Source: DATKDU01 sp035512595 (lineage in GTDB: Bacteria > Planctomycetota > Planctomycetia > Pirellulales > Pirellulaceae). Taken from it: 58,915 nucleotides of DNA. Location of the stretch: contig DATKDU010000542.1 of NCBI GenBank assembly GCA_035512595.1, positions 1 to 58,915 of the forward strand, read 5' to 3'. The translations under genes were made by a program, and so were the position numbers. Of this stretch, positions 16,744-24,570 are shown piece after piece. The stretch's first letter is position 1. Each line of letters opens with the position of its first letter. The notes below the pieces were generated by a model. That model saw nothing but the letters and a program-made list of their open reading frames with translations. It ran no database searches and was not told the DNA's origin.

Positions 16744-18537
16744 GTGCAAGTCGCCAAGATCAAACCCGCTGCGGCGCACCCGCCCGGCGCATTGGCTGGG
16801 TCCCCGTTTCCATTCCTGATTTGCTGCGCGGTGCTGCTAGCGTGCGCGGGCTGGACGCAGTCGGCCTCCGCCCAGCCACAGCCACAGTCGCGGCCGGAAC
16901 CGCTGCCGCCGCCGGAACCGCTCACCAGCGGCTTTCAGCCCCATCTGCCGGTCATCCCATCCAGGGTGGCGCCCTCTGCCGAGCGGTTTAGTGCCGCGTC
17001 TTCGTTCATCGAGAGCCTGAGCCGCAACGACGCCATGTTCGAGGTGGTTCTGGGGCAAGGCCGAATGCTGGTCTTGAAGGAAGATCTCGCGCCGCCGGCC
17101 GCGCCTGCGGACGCGAACCAGCCGTTGATCGCGGTGGGGAATCCGGGCGTGATCGACTTCCAGGTGCTGGGGCCGCGCCACATCCGCCTGATCGGCAAGC
17201 GGATCGGAGTAACCGATCTGGTGGTGACGACGGTCGATCAAAAATCGTACAGCTATCAAGTCCACGTCGTGTACGACCTCAACCTGGTCCAGGCCCGCAT
17301 CCGCGAATTGATGCCCGACGCCCAGGTGCGCGTCGCACAGATCGGCAAGAACTTGGTGGTCGAAGGGCAGGCCCGCGACGCGGCCCAGATCCGGCAGATC
17401 ATGGAGCTCGTTTCTCGGGGCGTGCTCGTGGACGCGCCGGCCACGAGCAATGGAGCAACCGATTTCCCCGAACCAGGGCAGCCGGCCGCTCCGCAGTCCA
17501 TGCTCTCCGCGGGCGGCATGGCCGAGGACGTCGCTGCCACCGGGCCGGAGATCATCAATCTGCTGCGCGTCCCTGGTCCCCAGCAGGTGCTCCTGAAGGT
17601 TCAGATTGCCGAGTTGAACCGCACGGCGCTGCGCCAGATCGGCGCAGATATCCTGTATGCCGACGGGGGTACGATTCTCGGCACGAAGCTCAACGGCATC
17701 ACCACGTCGGCCTCGGTGGCGGACGCCTCCGGGCTGTTCGGCACGGCGGCGACGGAGGCGCTTGGCTCCTCCCCCACGACCGCGTTCGGGATCTTCAATT
17801 CCGCCGGCCTGCAAGTGATGCTCAGCGCCCTCAGGCAGAACTCGGTGCTCAAGATTCTCGCCGAGCCGAACCTGGTGGCGATGAATGGGCACGAAGCCCG
17901 CTTTTTGGCGGGTGGCGAATTCCCGGTTCCGGTTCCCCAATCGGGGGCGGGAGGGGGTGCGCCGACGATCACCGTGCAGTACAAGAAATTCGGCGTCCAG
18001 CTCAACTTCATTCCCTACATCATGGACGACGACGTCATCCGCTTGTCGGTGGACCCGGAAGTCAGCTCGATCGATTTCGGGCTCGGAATCCAGCTTTCAG
18101 GCACCAGCGTTCCCGGGCTGAACACCCGCAACGCTCATACGGTCGTCGAACTGCGGGAAGGCCAGACGCTGGCCATCGCCGGCCTGATGCAAATGTCGCT
18201 CACCCACCAGAACACCGGCATTCCCGGTCTGGGGGACCTGCCTTACATCGGCCCCTTCTTCAGCAACAACACGGGCAATCGCGTCGAAAAGGAACTGGTC
18301 GTGCTGGTGACTCCCTATCTGGTGGAATCCATGCACCCTGATGAAGTTCCTCCGCGGCCCGGCGACGAAGTGGTCGAACCCAACGATCTGGAGTTCTATC
18401 TCCTGGGCCGCCTCCAGGGGCGGACGGGGCAAACGGAATTCCGCTCCACGACCAATGCCGACGACCCTCTGCACCTCATGCGGCGCATGAAGCTGGAGAG
18501 CCGCTGCATTCAGGGCCCCCTTGGCTTTTCGGAGTAA
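16744..18537 (+). CDS. Tad secretin (CpaC/RcpA-like outer-membrane channel)
   Basis: A type II/III secretion-family secretin of about 597 residues, expected to form the outer-membrane ring through which the Flp pilus passes. A signal segment (F-L-I-C-C-A-V-L-L-A-C-A) is followed by a Pro/Gln-rich stretch. Then come the CpaC-type N-domain (V-L-G-Q-G-R-M-L-V-L) and a BON-like domain (V-E-G-Q-A-R-D-A). The secretin core has L-A-E-P-N-L-V-A-M-N-G, G-G-E-F-P-V-P-V and V-E-L-R-E-G-Q-T-L-A-I-A-G-L and ends G-L-G-D-L-P-Y-I-G-P-F-F and K-E-L-V-V-L-V-T-P. The start is uncertain: I chose the GTG at 16744 behind GAGGGAG; a TTG at 16693 would add 17 residues. Confidence 0.9.
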   Translation: MQVAKIKPAAAHPPGALAGSPFPFLICCAVLLACAGWTQSASAQPQPQSRPEPLPPPEPLTSGFQPHLPVIPSRVAPSAERFSAASSFIESLSRNDAMFEVVLGQGRMLVLKEDLAPPAAPADANQPLIAVGNPGVIDFQVLGPRHIRLIGKRIGVTDLVVTTVDQKSYSYQVHVVYDLNLVQARIRELMPDAQVRVAQIGKNLVVEGQARDAAQIRQIMELVSRGVLVDAPATSNGATDFPEPGQPAAPQSMLSAGGMAEDVAATGPEIINLLRVPGPQQVLLKVQIAELNRTALRQIGADILYADGGTILGTKLNGITTSASVADASGLFGTAATEALGSSPTTAFGIFNSAGLQVMLSALRQNSVLKILAEPNLVAMNGHEARFLAGGEFPVPVPQSGAGGGAPTITVQYKKFGVQLNFIPYIMDDDVIRLSVDPEVSSIDFGLGIQLSGTSVPGLNTRNAHTVVELREGQTLAIAGLMQMSLTHQNTGIPGLGDLPYIGPFFSNNTGNRVEKELVVLVTPYLVESMHPDEVPPRPGDEVVEPNDLEFYLLGRLQGRTGQTEFRSTTNADDPLHLMRRMKLESRCIQGPLGFSE

Positions 18538-18544
18538 TCGACCG

Positions 18545-19288
18545 ATGGTAGACGCGAAAAGCGCCTGGATGGTGGCCGGCGGACTGTGGCTGGCGATGGC
18601 GGCGTGGCTCCCCGCAGTGGCGCAAGAGGTGCCCCTGCCGCCAGCGGAGCCTGCCGCCGCCGAACCGGCAGTACCGGCCACGGCCAGCTTGAGCGATGCG
18701 GAGGTTTGCGTCCAGTGCGCGCCGTCAGGAGGCATGCTGAGCCGCTGGTATCGACGCCACGTGGCGCGGGCCCAGGAGAAGTACTGGGGGTATCCCGAAG
18801 AGTTCGAGGATGCGCCGCTGGGCCTGATGGTCAATAGCCACATCGCCACCAGCGTGGCCAGCGGGTACGCGGCGCGGATGGTCCTGTATCAATACGATTT
18901 CTACCCCGGCACCGACCAATTGAAACCGCGCGGCAAGCAACAAGTCGCGAAAATCGCCCCTTGGTTGCCCTTGAATCAGTTCCCGGTGTTCGTGGAACCC
19001 TCGGGCCAGACCGCCAGGCTGGACGAAGCCCGCCGCCAGGCCGTATGGCGCGAGTTGGCCGGCGCCCCGTATGAGATTCCCCTGGAACGGGTGATTGTCG
19101 GCTACGGGGCCAGTCGCGGATTGGGGGGGCTCGAGGCGCTGGCCATCGACCGCAACCGATTGAGCCAGACCGCTGCCCGCGGCGTGGCCGGTGGCGGTGG
19201 CGGTGGCGGTGGTGCTGCCGGCGCCGGCTTCGGAGCAGGTTCCGTGACGACAGGCACGAGCGATGGTTCCGAGGGACAAAGCCCCTAA
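18545..19288 (+). CDS. Secreted protein of unknown function, Tad-associated
   Basis: A 247-residue protein with an N-terminal signal peptide (M-V-A-G-G-L-W-L-A-M-A-A-W-L ... V-A-Q-E). A Pro/Ala linker follows, then a conserved-looking core (R-A-Q-E-K-Y-W-G-Y-P-E-E-F, M-V-L-Y-Q-Y-D-F-Y, L-K-P-R-G-K-Q-Q-V). The core resembles the beginning of an OmpA-like peptidoglycan-binding fold, where D-F and L-x-P-x-G often precede the conserved part, but the standard catalytic-like signature is not evident. The C terminus has a run of eight or more Gly and an Ala/Gly tail. It starts 7 bases after the secretin stop, so it belongs to that operon and probably to the outer-membrane end of the machine. Confidence 0.75.
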   Translation: MVDAKSAWMVAGGLWLAMAAWLPAVAQEVPLPPAEPAAAEPAVPATASLSDAEVCVQCAPSGGMLSRWYRRHVARAQEKYWGYPEEFEDAPLGLMVNSHIATSVASGYAARMVLYQYDFYPGTDQLKPRGKQQVAKIAPWLPLNQFPVFVEPSGQTARLDEARRQAVWRELAGAPYEIPLERVIVGYGASRGLGGLEALAIDRNRLSQTAARGVAGGGGGGGGAAGAGFGAGSVTTGTSDGSEGQSP

Positions 19289-19304
19289 GGGCCGGGATGA
19301 CGCC

Positions 19305-20096
19305 ATGCAAACACCTGCGCTGCGACTGGCTGGAGCGATTGGCATTTGTCTGTTGACCACCGCGGCCGGCTGCCGGTTTCCCGATTTTCTCCGCAACAAC
19401 CACGTCGCAGCGAGCAACTCCTCAGCCGACGACGACATTTCGCGACTTTCCAATCGCCAGGTCGCCGACGTTCAGTTCTCGCTGGCCCGTTCGCTGGAGC
19501 AGCAGGGGGATTCCGCGCGGGCCATGGAAGCCTATCGCGAAGTGGTGCGGAACGATCCACGTCATCCGCTGGCCTACTGGCGGATGGCCGTGCTTCACGA
19601 CCGGCAGGCGAACTTCGCCAAGTCGGAAGCTCTCTACCGCCAGGCCCTCAAGGCCGACCCCAAGAGTGCCGAGATCCACTGCGACTTCGGGTATAGCCTG
19701 TACCTGCAGAGTCGTTGGGCAGAGGCCGAGGATCATTTGCGGCAGTCGGTGGCGCTCCAGGCCGAACATCGCCGGGCGCACAATAACCTGGGCCTGCTCC
19801 TGGCCCAGACGGAGCGGCTGGACGAAGCGTTCGTCGAATTCCGCCACGCGGGATGCCCGGATGCCGAGGCCCATGCGAACCTGGCGTTCGTGCTGACCTT
19901 GAACCACCGTTGGGACGAAGCCCGCTGGCAGTATGAGACGGCGCTGGCGGCCGACCCCAATTCCACCGCGGCGCGTTCCGGTCTGGAATCGCTGAACGGG
20001 ATTGTGGCCAAGGCAACTCCCGCCACAGGACAGTTGACGCAGGCAGCCTATGAAGGTCCGGCGAGCTATCAGCCCGCATCGCCGCAGTGGCCATAG
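19305..20096 (+). CDS. TPR lipoprotein (TadD-like)
   Basis: A 263-residue lipoprotein. The lipobox L-T-T-A-A-G-C lies near residue 20, so the mature protein is anchored to a membrane by Cys. At least four tetratricopeptide repeats follow (P-L-A-Y-W-R-M-A-V-L-H-D-R-Q-A, then A-E-I-H-C-D-F-G-Y, A-H-N-N-L-G-L-L, and A-H-A-N-L-A-F-V). TadD in Tad loci is a TPR lipoprotein thought to help assemble the secretin, and position as the last gene of the plus-strand arm fits that. I chose the ATG at 19305 because the lipoprotein signal begins there; an in-frame ATG 14 codons upstream would give an atypical leader. Confidence 0.85.
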   Translation: MQTPALRLAGAIGICLLTTAAGCRFPDFLRNNHVAASNSSADDDISRLSNRQVADVQFSLARSLEQQGDSARAMEAYREVVRNDPRHPLAYWRMAVLHDRQANFAKSEALYRQALKADPKSAEIHCDFGYSLYLQSRWAEAEDHLRQSVALQAEHRRAHNNLGLLLAQTERLDEAFVEFRHAGCPDAEAHANLAFVLTLNHRWDEARWQYETALAADPNSTAARSGLESLNGIVAKATPATGQLTQAAYEGPASYQPASPQWP

Positions 20097-20123
20097 GAGC
20101 GATCCTGGTCCTGGTCCTGCTCT

Positions 20124-20158
20124 TTCTCTTACTCCAGCCCGACACCGGATTAAGAGAA
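20124..20158. terminator. Hairpin between convergent Tad arms
   Basis: TTCTCTTACTCC (20124-20135) pairs with GGATTAAGAGAA (20147-20158) at 11 of 12 positions, with an 11-base loop. The right arm is repeated at 20183-20194. It sits between the stops of two convergent genes (20096 and 20195), so it may serve as a bidirectional terminator, though there is no clean T-run. Confidence 0.4.
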
Positions 20159-20194
20159 GGATGAAGATTAGGAACAGGAAGAGGATTAAGAGAA

Positions 20195-21586
20195 TCACTC
20201 GACCAGATACACTAAATCGCTCTTGGCGCTGTTCTGGTTCGTAATGTCGAGCGTCAGAGTGCCGTTGCCGCTGAGTTCGACGGATTTTACGACGAACTGC
20301 GCGTTGAACGTGCCGTTGCCCGACAGGTCGAGCGGCGCCCACTTGGCGTACAACGTCCCCGAGAAGACGTCGGACGTCCCGTTGCCGCCCAGTTTCAGAG
20401 GCTGGGGATTGAGTCGCCGCTGATAGAAGACCATGCCGTCGAAGGGGCTGGAGGCGTTGCTGTACGGGGTAAGGTTTAACTCGGCATTGCCGGTGATCGA
20501 TATGGATCCAAAGGTCGCGCTTCCGGAGGCTGGGGGGGCGGACGAACCATCGCCCGAATCGGGGAGCCCGGTGTTGACGTTATAGTCGCTTCCCGTGTTG
20601 TAGATCATCACATTGGAGCCGGTGAGGGTCGAGTTGCCGGTCATCGTGATGCCCCCTCCCGCGATAATGTAGATCCCCGGACTCAACGTTACGTTGACGT
20701 TCGACGAAACGGTGATCGAGGAATACACTCCCGGCGACAGGGTGACATCCGAGTTGCCCGAAAGTTTGACCTCGCCGTAATCCGTGGCAACCGCCCCGGT
20801 GGCTGTCGTGGGGGGCGGCAGATACTGGTAGGGATCGGGCTGTGCGAGGCTTCCCGTGTGCAGCGGACTTTCCGAATTGCCGGTGTCATAGTTCTTGATC
20901 ATCGAAGGAGCGTTGACCCCGCCCACCGACTGGACGTCGCTCGCGTACAGCACTCCATTGCCGGCGGTCGTGATGGCGTTTCCAGAATTCCCGTTGCCGA
21001 TCGGCTGTCCGAACTCGTCGAGCCCGCCGCCGTTGGAGTTCACGATGACGCCTCCGTTCACTTTCAAGTCTCCGTTCCCGGTCAGATTGATCCCGGGACG
21101 GGCGTTGGGATCGAGGGCAATCACCCCCGCGGCGACCCTGGCCGGCTCCCACCCGGCGACCGAGCGGGCGGACACGGTGCGCAGCGATGCGACCCCCAGC
21201 ACCTGAATGAACCGCGTCCGCACCGGAAAGTCCACGATGACTTCCACGAAATTCACCTCCCCCAGGTGAGCGCCGCTCCCGGGGGGAATGTTGGCCGTCA
21301 CCGTGGCGTCCGCCAGGGCGTTGTGCTCCTGGACAAACGTCGCGGCCGTGGCGATCGCCGTCGCGTCGGACTTGCCGGTCAGCATGTCCATCGCCGCGGC
21401 AGTCGCTCCGGCGTCCGCGGCGTTCTGGGCCTGGCGATGCGCGGTCATGAGCAGGCCGGCGTCAATCACCAGCCCGAGCAGGCCGACGAGCGCCAGCAGG
21501 ACGATAGCCGTGATGACGAGAATCGTCCCCGTGCGTTGGTTTTTGAGGGAGCGGAACGATCGGTAGTTTTTCGGACGCTTGTTCAT
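20195..21586 (-). CDS. TadG-like pilus protein with GN-rich beta-repeat domain
   Basis: A 463-residue protein. The N-terminal basic segment and single membrane helix (T-I-L-V-I-T-A-I-V-L-L-A-L-V-G-L-L-G-L-V-I) and the following A-D-A-G-A-T-A-A-A match the TadE/TadG pseudopilin pattern. From about residue 190 to the end the protein carries repeated short units of the type S/T-G-N-G/S-x-L, often followed by T-L-S-P-G, suggesting a beta-helical extracellular domain. It is the most distal gene of the minus arm, 9 bases after the TadE-like gene upstream of it. TadG is an inner-membrane anchored accessory needed for pilus assembly in other Tad systems; the repeat domain here is an addition. Confidence 0.85.
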   Translation of the reverse strand: MNKRPKNYRSFRSLKNQRTGTILVITAIVLLALVGLLGLVIDAGLLMTAHRQAQNAADAGATAAAMDMLTGKSDATAIATAATFVQEHNALADATVTANIPPGSGAHLGEVNFVEVIVDFPVRTRFIQVLGVASLRTVSARSVAGWEPARVAAGVIALDPNARPGINLTGNGDLKVNGGVIVNSNGGGLDEFGQPIGNGNSGNAITTAGNGVLYASDVQSVGGVNAPSMIKNYDTGNSESPLHTGSLAQPDPYQYLPPPTTATGAVATDYGEVKLSGNSDVTLSPGVYSSITVSSNVNVTLSPGIYIIAGGGITMTGNSTLTGSNVMIYNTGSDYNVNTGLPDSGDGSSAPPASGSATFGSISITGNAELNLTPYSNASSPFDGMVFYQRRLNPQPLKLGGNGTSDVFSGTLYAKWAPLDLSGNGTFNAQFVVKSVELSGNGTLTLDITNQNSAKSDLVYLVE

Positions 21587-21595
21587 AAAAGTTTT

Positions 21596-22087
21596 CTAGT
21601 GAGTGATCGGCATCGTGGATGCGGCGCTGAGCGTGTAGGAGGCCTGGCTGAAGAATGAGGGGATGATCGGCCGGTATTCGCTGCTGACGGAATACCGCAC
21701 GCGCTGCTGGACTTTGTTTCCGCCGTCGATCCATTCCACGCGGATCGTGACGTCGCTCAGCTTGAATCCGGCCAACATGGAAGTGACCGCCTGCGCCTGT
21801 TCGCTGCCGTCCGCCGCAGTCCCTTCGTAAGAGCTCGGTCCCCACACGGTCATTGCTGGTGCAGCCAGCGCTCCGTGTACGACGGCCTGGCGAACTCCCT
21901 GCCGCGCGGCCTGCGAAAGGGTGTTGTACTTGTAGGTGGCCACGCCCAGGTCGAGGGTTCCAAGGATGAGCAGCAAAAAGACGCTCAGGACCACGGCGGT
22001 CTCCACGAGCGCGGCCCCGCGGCGGGCCGCGCGGGCCTGGCGGCGCTGGTTGGGCATTTTGCAGTCAGTCGGCAGTAGTGGGAACAT
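21596..22087 (-). CDS. TadE-like pseudopilin (copy 2)
   Basis: A 163-residue protein with the TadE signature: basic leader R-R-G-A-A-L-V-E-T-A-V-V-L-S-V-F-L-L, where the Glu five residues after the cleavable Gly is the usual pseudopilin feature. A membrane helix is followed by G-V-A-T-Y-K-Y-N-T-L-S-Q-A-A-R-Q-G-V-R. GGAGAA lies upstream of the ATG at 22087; an alternative ATG lies 10 codons later. It is the second of two adjacent TadE-like genes, in the same operon. TadE/TadF pseudopilins are processed by the prepilin peptidase and act in pilus assembly. Confidence 0.9.
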   Translation of the reverse strand: MFPLLPTDCKMPNQRRQARAARRGAALVETAVVLSVFLLLILGTLDLGVATYKYNTLSQAARQGVRQAVVHGALAAPAMTVWGPSSYEGTAADGSEQAQAVTSMLAGFKLSDVTIRVEWIDGGNKVQQRVRYSVSSEYRPIIPSFFSQASYTLSAASTMPITH

Positions 22088-22113
22088 CAGGGTTTCTCCG
22101 CGGACGAGGCCTG

Positions 22114-22596
22114 CTATCGCATCTCGCGCATCACGACGGTTTGTTTCAGGTCGATGGAATTGGGAACCAGCGGCCAGGAGATGATCGTTTCAAAGGGATA
22201 GGCGGCCACAACGCTGACGCGGCGCAGGCCGCTGCTCTCGGGCGTGCTGGTGGCGGTGATCGTCAGTTTGCTGGCGTCGAAGGCCGGCGACTGGCTCAGT
22301 TCATCGACGGCCGCCTGCCGGACCCGCGCGTGCCAGGCCGCCTGGTTGCTGCTGTCGTAGGGATTCATGCTGGCGTAGGCCGCGCCACTGCGGGCGGAGT
22401 TGGCCAGGGCGATGGCGCTGTAGCCGAATCGCCCAAAATCGGTCATCCCCAGAAAGACCGTGATCAACAGCGGCAGGACAATGGCGAACTCGACCGCGGC
22501 CGCGGCGCGGCGCAGCCGGCCCGCGCGGACGGGGGAGCGATGCCGGGGATGCGCTGTGGGGCGCTGCCTGTGGATTGGTTGGGTTTGCAGTCGCAT
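22114..22596 (-). CDS. TadE-like pseudopilin (copy 1)
   Basis: A 160-residue protein. The motif R-R-A-A-A-A-V-E-F-A-I-V-L-P-L-L-I marks a TadE pseudopilin cleavage and helix region, preceded by an unusually long basic leader. Conserved downstream residues D-F-G-R-F-G-Y-S-A-I-A-L-A-N-S-A-R-S-G-A match the family. The start at 22596 has CAGGAG at good spacing; an upstream ATG at 22626 would overlap the preceding TadC gene end. It is adjacent to a second TadE-like gene, suggesting a TadE/TadF pair rather than a simple duplicate. Confidence 0.9.
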   Translation of the reverse strand: MRLQTQPIHRQRPTAHPRHRSPVRAGRLRRAAAAVEFAIVLPLLITVFLGMTDFGRFGYSAIALANSARSGAAYASMNPYDSSNQAAWHARVRQAAVDELSQSPAFDASKLTITATSTPESSGLRRVSVVAAYPFETIISWPLVPNSIDLKQTVVMREMR

Positions 22597-22629
22597 GGGA
22601 TGTCTCCTGAAGGATGGGCGGCGCACCGG

Positions 22630-23562
22630 TCATTCCATGCCGCCGAGGACCTCCGCCATCTTGATTGCCGCCGGGCCGAGGATGATGATCAGGATGGATG
22701 GAAAAATGAACATCAAAGTGGGAAAGAGCACCTTGGTGGCCGCTTTCTGGGCCATCTCTTCGGCCCGCTGCTGGCGCTGCACGCGCAGCGATTCGGCATA
22801 ATTCTGGAGTGCCTTGACCATGCTCGAACCGAACTTTTCGGCGCTCTTGACGACGGAAGCCAAGGACCGCATCTCCTGGAGGTCGCAGCGGGTCGCGAAA
22901 CTGGTGAGGGCCGCGGCCAGGGGCTCGCCAAGCTGCACCTTGCGCTGCACGATGTTCAACTCGTCGGCCAGCAGCGGATGGGCGGTCCGCAACTCGCCGA
23001 CGACGCGGCGCAGCGCGCCGGTCAGGCTCAGGCCCCCCTCCATGCAAATCACGATCAGATCGCAGGCGTCCGGAAGCGCCCGGCGGAGCATCGTCTGCCG
23101 CTGCGCCTTCTTGCGGTCGAGCCAGAAGCTTGGGCCAATCGACCCGAAAATGCTGGCGCAGGCGCCGATCAACACGCCGTAGATCAGGGGGAACAGGCCG
23201 AGGCTTCCCACGAACAGCCCGATCAGGGCGGGAGCGACCATCAACACCATCTTCACCCCCAGGTAGATGACCAGGGCTTGCGGGCTGTAAAGCCCGGCGA
23301 GCACCAGTCTCGCTCTCAACTTGCTGCGCTCCCCTTCGTCCTCGGGCATGAGCGACTGCCCCACCTTCGGCAGGGCTCGCTTGACGGCCGCGGCGATCGC
23401 ACTGGCGTTTTCCCCCTTGTCCGCAACGGGCGCCGTGCCCGCCAAACCGAGCAGGCGGGATTCCAGCCGGCGATCGCGTCCCGACAGGTACAGTCCCACC
23501 ACGCCGGCCAGGCTCACGGCCATAAAAAACGCGATCAGAATCAGCAGCCAACTACCAGACAT
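22630..23562 (-). CDS. tadC: TadC-like type II secretion F-family membrane protein
   Basis: A 310-residue integral membrane protein of the T2SF family. The N-terminal membrane helix (L-L-I-L-I-A-F-F-M-A-V) is followed by a cytoplasmic segment, paired helices near residues 95-140, then the F-domain with L-P-D-A-C-D-L-I-V-I-C-M-E-G-G-L and the final helices with F-P-S-I-L-I-I-I-L-G-P-A. Order downstream of CpaF and TadB is standard for Tad loci, where TadB and TadC form the inner-membrane platform. Confidence 0.93.
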   Translation of the reverse strand: MSGSWLLILIAFFMAVSLAGVVGLYLSGRDRRLESRLLGLAGTAPVADKGENASAIAAAVKRALPKVGQSLMPEDEGERSKLRARLVLAGLYSPQALVIYLGVKMVLMVAPALIGLFVGSLGLFPLIYGVLIGACASIFGSIGPSFWLDRKKAQRQTMLRRALPDACDLIVICMEGGLSLTGALRRVVGELRTAHPLLADELNIVQRKVQLGEPLAAALTSFATRCDLQEMRSLASVVKSAEKFGSSMVKALQNYAESLRVQRQQRAEEMAQKAATKVLFPTLMFIFPSILIIILGPAAIKMAEVLGGME

Positions 23563-23582
23563 GGAAACACCTGCACCTGAAG

Positions 23583-24551
23583 TTAAAAGTCAAAATTCAC
23601 AATCTTGCGGATCCACAGTCCCCCCACGCCCATGAAAAACACCATTCCCCACAGCAGCACCGGCTGCTCGAGCAGCACTTTGGCGTATTCGTAGTTCACA
23701 ATGAGCATCGCCACGAACAACAGCGGGGGGAGCGCCATCAACACCCCGGCCTGCATTCGCCCCTCGGCGGTCAGGCCGCGGATCAAGCCGCGGGTCTTGT
23801 ATCGCTCCCGGACGACTTGCGCCAGCTTTTCGAGAATTTCGGATAGGTTGCCCCCCACCTGCCGCTGCACGAGCACCGCCACCACGAAGATGTTCATCTC
23901 GACCAGTCCCGTTCGCCGCGACAGATCGCGCATCGAAATCTCGGTGGACAGGCCCAGATTCTGTTGCTCCGAGCAATAGGCAAACTCCTCGGCAATCGGG
24001 GAGGAGAACTCGGTAGCGACTCCCTGCATGGCTTGGGCCATCGACTGGCCGGCGCGGAGGATGCGGGCCATCAGGTCGAAGGCGTCGGAGAGTTGCTGGC
24101 GGATGGCTTCCAGCCGCGCGTTCCGCTTGAAATGCACATACAGGAAGGGACCGAGGGTCCCGACGGCGGCCGCCAACAATCCGGCCAGCGGGCTGCGCAG
24201 CCACATTCCGACGGCCAGCCCGGCGACTAGCGCGGCGATGGCGCTATAGGAGAACAAGCGCTGGAGCGTCAGCTCGAGCCCGGATTGGTCGAGCATCGCC
24301 TGGAGCCGCTGGCGGATGCTCAAGGAGGGCGTTTTAGCGCCCTCCGCCACTTCGCCGCGGGGCGATTGGAGGTCTTTGAATTGCAGCGACTTCTTGGCTC
24401 GCTCGCGCTGTTTGCTGTGGAACTCGGCGTCCAGCCGATCCTGGACCTTGCGCCGATCGCGGAGGAACAGGTCCGACAGCAGCGAGTAGGCGCCGAAGAT
24501 CGCCAGAACGACGGCCAGGAAGGTCAGGAGTGGGAAGAGCAGGTCGGACAT
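23583..24551 (-). CDS. tadB: TadB-like type II secretion F-family membrane protein
   Basis: A 322-residue T2SF-family protein. The start at 24551 gives M-S-D-L-L-F-P-L-L-T-F-L, a membrane helix straight after the Met. The F-domain contains Q-L-S-D-A-F-D-L-M-A-R-I-L-R-A-G-Q-S and E-R-Y-K-T-R-G-L-I-R-G-L-T-A-E-G-R-M-Q, typical of TadB. The last helix (L-W-G-M-V-F-F-M-G-V-G) ends near the C terminus. It follows the CpaF ATPase gene by 19 bases and precedes TadC by 20 bases, so operon membership is clear. Confidence 0.93.
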   Translation of the reverse strand: MSDLLFPLLTFLAVVLAIFGAYSLLSDLFLRDRRKVQDRLDAEFHSKQRERAKKSLQFKDLQSPRGEVAEGAKTPSLSIRQRLQAMLDQSGLELTLQRLFSYSAIAALVAGLAVGMWLRSPLAGLLAAAVGTLGPFLYVHFKRNARLEAIRQQLSDAFDLMARILRAGQSMAQAMQGVATEFSSPIAEEFAYCSEQQNLGLSTEISMRDLSRRTGLVEMNIFVVAVLVQRQVGGNLSEILEKLAQVVRERYKTRGLIRGLTAEGRMQAGVLMALPPLLFVAMLIVNYEYAKVLLEQPVLLWGMVFFMGVGGLWIRKIVNFDF

Positions 24552-24570
24552 GGTGATTCCATCGCTTGCA

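Noticed and set aside
22078..23580. 500-codon plus-strand ORF across the tadE/tadC region
   Set aside because: Overlaps three well-supported minus-strand Tad genes; Gly/His/Gln-rich shadow.
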